This document shows, in pieces, positions 1 through 6,139 of a stretch of 16,277 nucleotides of DNA. The position numbers and the translations under genes are program-made. The notes beneath the pieces were generated by a model, which made no database searches, was not told the DNA's origin, and saw only the letters and a list, made by a program, of their open reading frames with translations. Each line of letters begins with the position of its first letter. Position 1 is the stretch's first letter. Origin of the DNA: AG-12 sp027339635 (GTDB taxonomy: Bacteria > Chloroflexota > Dormibacteria > Aeolococcales > Bog-877). Location of the stretch: positions 1-16,277 of the forward strand of contig DAHWNZ010000059.1 of NCBI GenBank assembly GCA_027339635.1, written 5' to 3'.

Positions 1-621
1 GGTGCCCTTCTTGCGATCCCGGCTGTAGCCGCTCTTGGCCAGCGGGCAGTGCCTGCCCTCCACATACGACGAGCTGAGGTCGTACAGCACCAGCTCGCCA
101 TCTCCCAGGTGGCGCTTGGCCAGCCTGCGCTCGATGGCGGGCTGCCGCTCCAGCAGCCAATCGAGGGACGCATACACCTCCTCGACAGTGGCATCTTCCA
201 CCGCGAAGGTCGAGCTCAAGGTGGACTGTCCCCAGCTGCGGGTGGTGGCCAGCTTGGAGTGGGGCTCGACCACTCGAGCACAGATCAATGCCAGCACCAG
301 ATCTCGTTGCCGGGACTTGGCCCGGTCGAGCAGCTCGGCAACCCCCAGATTGCGCATGGTCTGGGCGACGGCGAGCACATGCCCATGGGGGCGGCTGCGG
401 CGGATGTGCAGCTCCTGGCCGGCCAGGAACTTCTCTCCGGCCAGGCTGCGGCGCACCAGCTCGACGGTCTCTTCCGGGAGGTGGGAGAGGTTGGCCAAGG
501 TGTGGTTCTTGACCTTGCCATCCTCACGGTAGGAGCGGCGGAGCAGAGGGTACCGGTAGACCCGGCCCTTGTATTGACGACGGATCCACGCGACATGGAC
601 AGCCTCAGCTCGGCGCGTCAC
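1..621 (-). CDS. IS1634-family transposase, N-terminal part (cut by window edge)
   Basis: Read on the minus strand from a GTG at 621, the frame is open for 207 codons and runs off the left edge. The protein resembles the N-terminal part of IS1634-type (IS4-like, DDE) transposases, which cut and paste their own insertion sequence. The recognisable block is YDLSSSYVEGRHCPLAKSGY at about residues 180-199; D181 is the likely first catalytic Asp. Before it lies a basic N-terminal region (VAWIRRQYKGRVYR, about 9-22), usual for the family. The other acidic residues would lie outside the window. A short frame starting at ATG 629 stops at once, so GTG 621 is preferred. The start sits six bases after a -10 hexamer, so the mRNA may be leaderless. 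I could not identify the terminal inverted repeat, expected between 657 and 738. The family call is from remembered motifs and is fairly secure. Confidence 0.85.
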   Translation of the reverse strand, partial: MTRRAEAVHVAWIRRQYKGRVYRYPLLRRSYREDGKVKNHTLANLSHLPEETVELVRRSLAGEKFLAGQELHIRRSRPHGHVLAVAQTMRNLGVAELLDRAKSRQRDLVLALICARVVEPHSKLATTRSWGQSTLSSTFAVEDATVEEVYASLDWLLERQPAIERRLAKRHLGDGELVLYDLSSSYVEGRHCPLAKSGYSRDRKKGT

Positions 622-627
622 GAGAGC

Positions 628-656
628 ATTGTGCCACAACCCGCGTCTATTGTCAA
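628..656 (-). promoter_or_regulatory. Transposase promoter, leaderless type
   Basis: On the minus strand a perfect TTGACA (656-651) is followed after 17 bases by CACAAT (633-628). Six bases further on is the GTG start at 621. The consensus -35, the ideal spacing and a -10 that places the transcript start at the start codon make this a convincing leaderless promoter. Confidence 0.7.
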
Positions 657-738
657 GAGCCTTCTTGTCTACACTTGTAACCACCCGAAGTCGCAACAAC
701 CCCCATCAGCACAGCGTAAACCCGCGCGAAACCCCCTC

Positions 739-1272
739 TCAGCGCCCCAAAGTTCCGCTTACCCACTGATTCAGGTCCGGGTACCATGGTGCTCCCTGCC
801 AATCGACGGGCGTGCGAACGGTTAGCCGCACGCCACCAAAGGTCCCTGATGGAACGGCCTTACATGTCAATAGGGCCGAGACCGGTGACCGCAAGAAGTA
901 CGGCCCGCTGCCGAAACTCATTGACCCTGCTCCACCGACCTCAGACGCTCCCACGATCAGGGTCGCCGGGACTGATTCGATAGAGCAGTCGATAGAGGCC
1001 GGACCTTGCCCGGTAATCACGACTCTGGCCCGGACCTCAACCCAACCAGCCTTCACCTGAAGGGGAGCATTCAGGGCGCTGACCGAGGCTTCCGTCACCC
1101 ACTTACTCGGGGTCGGGGGCGCAAACTCCTGCTGGACAAGCACCATGGCTTCTGACAAGAGCGCGGCTAGGGCCAGACCGATAACAATGAACCACCTCCG
1201 TAGCGCCACGCCGCTCAGGACAGCCCGCCGTGATCCCCTAGAGCGGCTGGTCGGGGCGGTGAAGTTATTCAT
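739..1272 (-). CDS. Hypothetical membrane-anchored protein
   Basis: A 177-residue protein of unknown function. A basic N-terminus (about residues 9-26, rich in Arg) is followed by one hydrophobic segment at about 27-46, predicting a single-pass anchor with the rest outside the cell. The outer part is small, rich in Ser, Val and Gly, and holds two cysteines (C96, C137) that could form a disulfide. The ATG at 1272 overlaps the end of the upstream gene by eight bases, so the pair is almost certainly cotranscribed and probably translationally coupled. I recognise no family. A long overlapping frame on the plus strand was judged a shadow because it lacks protein-like composition. Confidence 0.6.
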   Translation of the reverse strand: MNNFTAPTSRSRGSRRAVLSGVALRRWFIVIGLALAALLSEAMVLVQQEFAPPTPSKWVTEASVSALNAPLQVKAGWVEVRARVVITGQGPASIDCSIESVPATLIVGASEVGGAGSMSFGSGPYFLRSPVSALLTCKAVPSGTFGGVRLTVRTPVDWQGAPWYPDLNQWVSGTLGR

Positions 1273-1558
1273 GCTCGACCACCACGTCCACCCCGCTGTA
1301 GCCCGGCGGCTCGCCTGATGCCCCGGCCGACTGGGATCGACTAGCTCGGTCCATGACCCATGACACCGCCGCCACCGAAAGCAGCGCCAGGCACACCGGG
1401 ACTGCGACTAGGACGCCGACTCCGAACCCGACCGCATAGCCCTTCACGCTCCCTCGGAAGCCAAACACGGCAACCAAGACCATCACTGCGGGCGCTATCA
1501 CTGCCGTGGGGATCACGACCAGCAACAGCGCCGACCTGCCCTTGCTCACTGCGCGCAT
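1265..1558 (-). CDS. Small two-helix membrane protein
   Basis: A 97-residue protein with two strongly hydrophobic stretches at about residues 10-33 and 42-64 and a polar C-terminal tail of about 30 residues. Function unknown. I chose ATG 1558 because GGGAAG lies four bases upstream; a GTG at 1573 in the same frame would add five residues (VPGSN) but has a poorer ribosome-binding site. The stop codon overlaps the start of the next membrane-anchored gene, so the two form a small operon and may act together in the envelope. An imperfect -10-like TATCTA lies about 50 bases upstream of the start. The product family is not recognised. Confidence 0.6.
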   Translation of the reverse strand: MRAVSKGRSALLLVVIPTAVIAPAVMVLVAVFGFRGSVKGYAVGFGVGVLVAVPVCLALLSVAAVSWVMDRASRSQSAGASGEPPGYSGVDVVVEHE

Positions 1559-1581
1559 GTTACTTCCCGGCACTTCCAGTT

Positions 1582-1596
1582 GGATCTTTGAGATCC
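1582..1596. repeat. Short perfect palindrome upstream of the two-gene membrane operon
   Basis: GGATCT-TTG-AGATCC: six-base arms around a three-base centre, 24 bases upstream of the ATG at 1558. It lies where an operator or a 5' leader hairpin would act on the minus-strand operon. It is short enough to be chance. Confidence 0.3.
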
Positions 1597-1626
1597 GGAA
1601 ATCGGTAGATAGCAGGTTGGCATTAG

Positions 1627-1914
1627 GCCTCGCTACACGCGGAATGGTATTTCCCGGAGGGGGGCAGTGAGAGAGGCCGACCCACCACGACCGGCAGGGG
1701 TCGCGTCTACGCGACCTTCGGACTCTCCGATCTCCTCAGCCTGGTCGTCCGCTCGAATCCGACCCTGGCCCCCAGACACGTATACGAGGAGACGGTGTCC
1801 CGGTGGCGACGGCAGTGGCCGAGCCTTCGGATCCTCCCCTGGCCGGAGGTGAGCAGCGGCGACCAGTTTGCTCAGGCTTCAGCTCGGGTGGGGGCTCCAG
1901 CTCCAAAGGCGTAG
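1627..1914 (+). pseudogene. C-terminal remnant of a PF06042-type (DUF925) nucleotidyltransferase
   Basis: An open plus-strand frame from after a TAG at 1624-1626 to TAG 1912-1914, with no in-frame ATG or GTG start near its beginning. It encodes WYF, then GRVYATFGLSDLLSLVVRSN, then RWRRQWPSLRILPW. This order (F/L-G-L-x-D-L-x-x-L-V-R-P/S-N, then R-W-x-x-x-W-P-x-L) is the C-terminal signature I remember for the NTP_transf_6 / DUF925 family of nucleotidyltransferase-like proteins. The N-terminal catalytic half (the G-S/G-x-D region) is missing; its place is taken by the minus-strand membrane operon. I read it as a truncated relic left by a rearrangement. The family call is from memory of motifs; that it is a gene fragment is supported by its protein-like composition. 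Confidence 0.5.
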
Positions 1915-2044
1915 GCCCAGCGAGGGGGCACGGGATTCGGTTGGCAGGGAGCGACCGGGTGTGCCCGGGCCGCCTACTGACCGGGTAACCGGCGGCTCGG
2001 GAGAAGCCATTTGTGGCAGAGAACACCCGTGCGATGCTGGATGA

Positions 2045-3055
2045 ATGGATATCACAAGCGGCGCCACGCAGATCACCTTGGCACGTCGGACGACTGGCGG
2101 CAGGACCCTTGCCTCCTCGGCGATGAGGATCCGGTGGGCAGGGGGTGCGAGTCACGACCGCAAGGGTGTTGCCGTCGAGGAGGCGGTCCGGCTCTTCTGC
2201 GACTGCCACTCCAGCCCGGCCACCGCCCGCTCATACCGCACGGCGCTGGCTCGCCTCGCCGACTTCTGCCATGCCCGGGAGGTGACAGCCTGCACTGAGT
2301 TGACCCCGTCGCTGTTGGCCGAGTACCAGGGCACTCTGGGGGATCTGGCGCCTTCGACCAGGTGGCACCGGCTGTCGGTCGTGCGGGCCTTCCTCCGCTG
2401 GGCGTCGAGTGCCGGCTGGTGCGATCTCTCCTGCTCCGATGTGATCCGTCCTGTCCGGCAGCGCCGCCCGGCGCGGCTCGCCCCCTGGTCGGTGGAGGAG
2501 TGCCGCCGGCTGCTGGCGGCCGGGCAGAGCTGGCGGGACCGGGCTCTGGTGGCGGTGCTCGTAGCCAGCGGGGCTCGGATAGGGGAGGTGGTGGCTGCCG
2601 CGGCCGGGGACTTCGATGGGGAATGCCTCGTCCTCACGGGCAAGACCGGACCCCGCTCGGTGCCGCTGGGTCCGTCCGCGTGCTCGGCCCTCACCTGGTA
2701 CCTGCGCCACCGCCCGACTCACGACCCCACCGCCCCCCTGTTCCTGGGCCGCCAGGGGAGGCTCTCGGACCGCCAGGCGCGGGACGTCGTGCACCTCGTC
2801 TGCCGCCGGGCCAGGCTCTCACCCCGGGGCCCGCATGCCTTCCGCCACGCTGCCGCCAGCAGGTGGTTGCGGGCGGGGATCCCACTGGCGGTGGTGTCGG
2901 CAGCCCTCGGGCACGCCCGGACCTCCACCACCGTCGACAACTACGGGCTGGCCTTGGCGGCAGACCTCGCGTGCGGGCTCTCCGCGGATCCGCTCTGGGG
3001 TGAGGACGGCGCTCGAACCGCGGGCAGGCCGGTGGGCGCGGAGGGGATGGCATGA
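2045..3055 (+). CDS. Tyrosine recombinase / phage-type integrase
   Basis: A 336-residue site-specific recombinase of the XerC/phage-integrase superfamily. It would cut and rejoin DNA through a covalent 3'-phosphotyrosine intermediate. A SAM-like core-binding domain spans about residues 43-120, and the catalytic domain about 147-310. All catalytic residues are visible: R178 (SGARIGEVV), K200 (LTGKTG), H264 and R267 (PHAFRHAA), H290 (LGHART) and nucleophile Y300 (VDNYG). The N-terminal 30 residues look unlike protein of this family, so the true start may be ATG 2123 (residue 27); neither start has a strong ribosome-binding site. The stop codon overlaps the ATG of the next gene (ATGA), tying recombinase output to the ATPase. 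It may be the integrase of the island bounded at 10547-10597, although it is far from that end. Confidence 0.92.
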   Translation: MDITSGATQITLARRTTGGRTLASSAMRIRWAGGASHDRKGVAVEEAVRLFCDCHSSPATARSYRTALARLADFCHAREVTACTELTPSLLAEYQGTLGDLAPSTRWHRLSVVRAFLRWASSAGWCDLSCSDVIRPVRQRRPARLAPWSVEECRRLLAAGQSWRDRALVAVLVASGARIGEVVAAAAGDFDGECLVLTGKTGPRSVPLGPSACSALTWYLRHRPTHDPTAPLFLGRQGRLSDRQARDVVHLVCRRARLSPRGPHAFRHAAASRWLRAGIPLAVVSAALGHARTSTTVDNYGLALAADLACGLSADPLWGEDGARTAGRPVGAEGMA

Positions 3056-4302
3056 GCGAGGAGTTTGACCTCGATGAGCATGGCTCCGAGGAGTTCGACC
3101 CAGAGGAGATGGCCCCCGAGGAAGAGCCCGACCGAGGCAGGCAGCCCTGGCACGCCTTCCTGCCGAAGTCCCTGGCAGACCGTGCTCGTGAGGCAGTGGC
3201 GGAGTGCTCTGAGCAGGTGCGGGAGATGGTGGACTCCACCATCACGGCCCGGACGCAGAGCCCCGAGGACTCGGTCGCCCTGGACCGGTGGCTGGGATGG
3301 GTGGCGGCTCTTCCCTGGGGTCGGGCGGAAGTGGACGAGCCGGTCGACATGGAGGAGGCGGCCATGGTCCTCGACGCCGTCCATCAGGGCGACGGGCCCG
3401 TGAAGCAGTGCCTGCTGGACCGCATCGTCGGCAGCTGGATGCTGGAGCTCGCCCACAGCGGGCACAGTGGGCACCGGCTTCGGCCGCTGCTGTTGGTGGG
3501 CCCACCCGGGACTGGCAAGAGCTCGCTGGCGCGGGCGGTCGCGGAGGCGATCCACCGGCCGTGTGCCTTCGTGAGCGTGCCCACCGCGGTGCACGATGGC
3601 ATCTACCTGGTGGGCTGCTCCCGCGCCTATCGGGATGCCGAGCCCGGTGTGATCATGAAGGCGATCCGCGCCGCCGGGACCACCCGGCTCGTGGTCATCC
3701 TCGACGAGCTGGACAAGGTGATGTCGGGGTCCAGCAACGACAGCCACTCGGCCGCGCCGAGCCTGCTCGAGCTACTCGATGGGCACGCCACCTGGACCGA
3801 CCGGTTCCTGGAGCTCCCCTTCGACCTCTCCGAGGTGCTGTTCATCGCCACCGCCAACGAGCTCGCGACGATCCAGGAGCCGGTGCTGGATCGCTGTGAC
3901 GTGGTGCGGATCCCGGGGCTGAGCATGCAGGACCGGCTGGACGCCGCGCGCTTCCACGTCTGGCCGCGGCTGCTGGAGTCGTACGGTCTGTTCAAGGCCC
4001 TCCTGCCCTTCGACGACGACGCTCTCCGATGTGTCGTCTCCGAGCACGCGGGACGCGACGAGGCCGGGCTGCGTGGGATCGAGAGCCGGCTGGAGGCATG
4101 CCTGCTCCGGGCGCTCCGACTGGGGTTCGATGGGACCTGGCCTGTGCCCATCACCCGGGAGCTGATCCGCGAGGCACTCGGCCCGCTGGCGAATGGGACC
4201 GGAGGCAAGCCCATGGGCTTCGCCCGCCCCACGCCATCGAACCCTGCCTCTTCTCCCAGCAGAAAAATCCCTGGACCTGGGCTTCGGGGCCGAGGAGACT
4301 GA
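3052..4302 (+). CDS. Lon-like AAA+ ATPase lacking the protease domain
   Basis: A 416-residue AAA+ protein closely resembling the ATPase module of Lon. Visible parts: LPWG linker (about 87-90), Walker A GPPGTGKS (150-157), the Lon pore and second-loop region around 185-200, Walker B VVILDELDK (214-222), sensor-1 FIATAN (264-269), an arginine at 281 (LDRCD), and sensor-2 GLRGIESRLEA with R341. It differs from Lon at both ends. The N-terminal substrate-binding LAN domain is replaced by an acidic tail of about 30 residues with two SEEFD/EEFD blocks. The protein ends about 75 residues after sensor-2 with no Ser-Lys protease domain. It should therefore unfold or remodel proteins, not degrade them. 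GGAGGGG sits five bases before the ATG, which overlaps the recombinase stop. Its likely client is the recombinase or the membrane partner; that is inference. Confidence 0.9.
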   Translation: MSEEFDLDEHGSEEFDPEEMAPEEEPDRGRQPWHAFLPKSLADRAREAVAECSEQVREMVDSTITARTQSPEDSVALDRWLGWVAALPWGRAEVDEPVDMEEAAMVLDAVHQGDGPVKQCLLDRIVGSWMLELAHSGHSGHRLRPLLLVGPPGTGKSSLARAVAEAIHRPCAFVSVPTAVHDGIYLVGCSRAYRDAEPGVIMKAIRAAGTTRLVVILDELDKVMSGSSNDSHSAAPSLLELLDGHATWTDRFLELPFDLSEVLFIATANELATIQEPVLDRCDVVRIPGLSMQDRLDAARFHVWPRLLESYGLFKALLPFDDDALRCVVSEHAGRDEAGLRGIESRLEACLLRALRLGFDGTWPVPITRELIREALGPLANGTGGKPMGFARPTPSNPASSPSRKIPGPGLRGRGD

Positions 4303-4303
4303 G

Positions 4304-5629
4304 GTGGGCAGGGGAGATGGGATCGGCGAGGGGTTCGCCTTCCTGATCCTGGTGGCCGGTGTCGTCGCCATCCTGGTGCTGGTCGCCTGGTGGGTGTTCT
4401 GCATCGTGTCCATATTCGGCGCTTTGCTGGGCTGGGTGTGGGGAATGTGGAAAGGCGACGAGCCGGGGGAGGCGGAGCGCGCCTGGAGACGCCCGTGCGC
4501 GCCGCTCTGGCACTATCCCTTCATCGGAGCCGGGTCCGTGATCGCCTCGATGGCCGGTGCGGTCGCGATGCATGAGATCGTCCGAGGCGCCGATCCGGCT
4601 CTTCCGCTCCTGGTTCTCGTCTGCGTCCTGGCCCGGTCTCTCTCGATGGCGTGGTTCCCGAGGCCACGAGCCCGCCTCGTCGGGCTCCGGGTCTTCCCTT
4701 GGGTCGCCGTGACGGGCCCGCTGTCGAGTGCGCTCGGCATGCTGGCCGTCTGGGTCTTGGTCCTGGGCGGCCAGACGATGGGGCACGCTCGCGACCACTG
4801 GCTGGCCATGACCAGCGTGCCTGGCGCGATCGCGATAAGCCTGGTGGCGACTGGGATAGGGCGGCTGGGCCGGACGCTGGTACCCCGCTCGGCCAGCTTC
4901 CGGCTGGACATTCTTGCACTCCTCGCCCCGGAGGCGGTTGCCATCGGGCAGGACCTGGCGCTTTGGGGGAACCCGCACCAGCTGGGCCGGGTTGAGCCAT
5001 GTGCCGCACAGGACCCCTCCGAGGGTCCCGTCCGGTCCCGTTGCCTCCACGGTGACCGGTTCATCCCGCCGATGGGACCCGCCCAAGCCCCGTGGGCCGC
5101 GTTCCGTCCGTCCGTCAGGCTCAACTGGAGGCGGCTGCTCGGCCTGCCGGTGGGGCCCGCCGTCGGAGCCGGCGCGGGCATGCTGGTGGCGGTGGTCTAC
5201 CGGTCTGGTCCGCCGCTGGCCCCAGCGGTGGGTCTTCTGGCGGCGGTCTGGGTGTGGCTGACCGTGGTCGTCGGGCCACTGCTCTGCACCCTCCTATATA
5301 TCGATGGGGATTGGGTGGGGGAGAGGGGACTCTGGCGCAGGTGCGGTTGGGCCCGAGCCGATCTGGGCCTGGTGGTGCGAACGGCTGGTGGGATCTTCCT
5401 CGAGGCGAGGGACACCTACCGCGCCTCCCGATCCGGTGGGTCCGGGTCGGTCCGCCTGCGGCTGCGGTGGAGCCGGGAGCAACTGGCGACGCTTGCCGGC
5501 GAGATGCCGGCGGTGAACTACGGGATTTGGCGGGACGGTGCCGACGGAGACCGGACCTGGGGTGATCTCGCGTCGGACCCTGCGCCGCTGCCGCACCTTC
5601 CCGATCCGAGGGACATCCAAGCGGCCTGA
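4304..5629 (+). CDS. Multi-pass membrane protein of unknown function, third gene of the recombinase operon
   Basis: A 441-residue integral membrane protein. I start it at GTG 4304, one base after the ATPase stop, because GAGGAG (4292-4297) lies six bases upstream; an ATG at 4193 in the same frame would overlap the ATPase by about 110 bases and looks spurious. Hydrophobic segments lie at about residues 11-48 (one or two helices), 73-92, 100-117, 130-155, 169-187, 281-299 and 304-332. A hydrophilic loop (about 190-275) separates two groups, and a soluble basic-to-acidic tail of about 110 residues follows. I recognise no family and no catalytic motif. Its spacing puts it firmly in an operon with a recombinase and a Lon-like ATPase. 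It may anchor that ATPase at the membrane or be its client. Confidence 0.8.
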   Translation: MGRGDGIGEGFAFLILVAGVVAILVLVAWWVFCIVSIFGALLGWVWGMWKGDEPGEAERAWRRPCAPLWHYPFIGAGSVIASMAGAVAMHEIVRGADPALPLLVLVCVLARSLSMAWFPRPRARLVGLRVFPWVAVTGPLSSALGMLAVWVLVLGGQTMGHARDHWLAMTSVPGAIAISLVATGIGRLGRTLVPRSASFRLDILALLAPEAVAIGQDLALWGNPHQLGRVEPCAAQDPSEGPVRSRCLHGDRFIPPMGPAQAPWAAFRPSVRLNWRRLLGLPVGPAVGAGAGMLVAVVYRSGPPLAPAVGLLAAVWVWLTVVVGPLLCTLLYIDGDWVGERGLWRRCGWARADLGLVVRTAGGIFLEARDTYRASRSGGSGSVRLRLRWSREQLATLAGEMPAVNYGIWRDGADGDRTWGDLASDPAPLPHLPDPRDIQAA

Positions 5630-5771
5630 ACTCGTGGGCACTGTGTGCCGGGGCAACTGTGGGTGTGCTAGCGCTCGGCTCGGCGGAGGACAGCTCCGGG
5701 CGCCCGCCCTTCGCATGGGGACACCCGCATGACCCAGCGGTGGCGGGAGTCCGTAAGGGCAGAGGGCAACT

Positions 5772-5787
5772 GGCCCCACCTGGGGCC
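5772..5787. terminator. GC-rich hairpin downstream of the three-gene operon
   Basis: GGCCCCA-CC-TGGGGCC, seven-base arms, about 140 bases after the membrane-protein stop. There is no T-run, which is common for terminators in high-GC actinobacteria, but that also makes the call weak. The rest of 5630-5917 shows no convincing gene on either strand. Confidence 0.35.
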
Positions 5788-5929
5788 CTGTTCATGAGGG
5801 GACGCGGGAAGGCTGGCGGAGTCGGAGCAGGCCGATGCGGGGTGAGGGCGGCCGGTCGGTCCGGGCGGCGCCGCTGGACGCGCTCCGGCCCCTTGACAGG
5901 CTGGCCCGGGCCGGCGTCCGGGCAGAGAT

Positions 5930-6139
5930 CTACACGTCGGCTCCGGTGCCGGAGCCAAGGTCAAAGACGATCTCGCCCGGGTACAGGCCGGCGACTGCTG
6001 TCGGTATCCTGCAGCCGAGTGAGGCCGCGGCCGCTCCCTCGGCGATGTCGGCGGTGTAGAGATCGGCGCCGAAGACGACTTGGCCGCGCTCGTCGGTGGT
6101 GGTGACGGGCGAGGCCTCACAGCACGAGGCTGCGCTCAC
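5930..6139 (-). pseudogene. arsM: arsM (arsenite methyltransferase) fragment, truncated by nonsense codon
   Basis: A minus-strand frame of 69 residues matches the N-terminal third of ArsM, the SAM-dependent enzyme that methylates arsenite. Visible are the conserved Cys pair in SAASCCEASP, the AASLGCRIPTAVAGL block whose Cys is a conserved arsenic ligand, and SAM motif I in FDLGSGTGADV. The next codon, where ArsM normally has Leu, is TAG (5932-5930). The reading then resumes with ISAR for a few residues before similarity is lost. About two thirds of the enzyme, including the later cysteines, is absent, so it cannot work. The GTG at 6139 overlaps the helicase stop as GTGA, which mimics operon coupling, but the residues before ASCC do not resemble an ArsM N-terminus. 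I think this is a rearrangement joint, not a designed pair. Confidence 0.65.

Noticed and set aside
4193..4303. Earlier ATG start for the membrane protein at 4193
   Set aside because: It would overlap the ATPase by about 110 bases; GTG 4304 has a well-spaced GAGGAG and a one-base gap.
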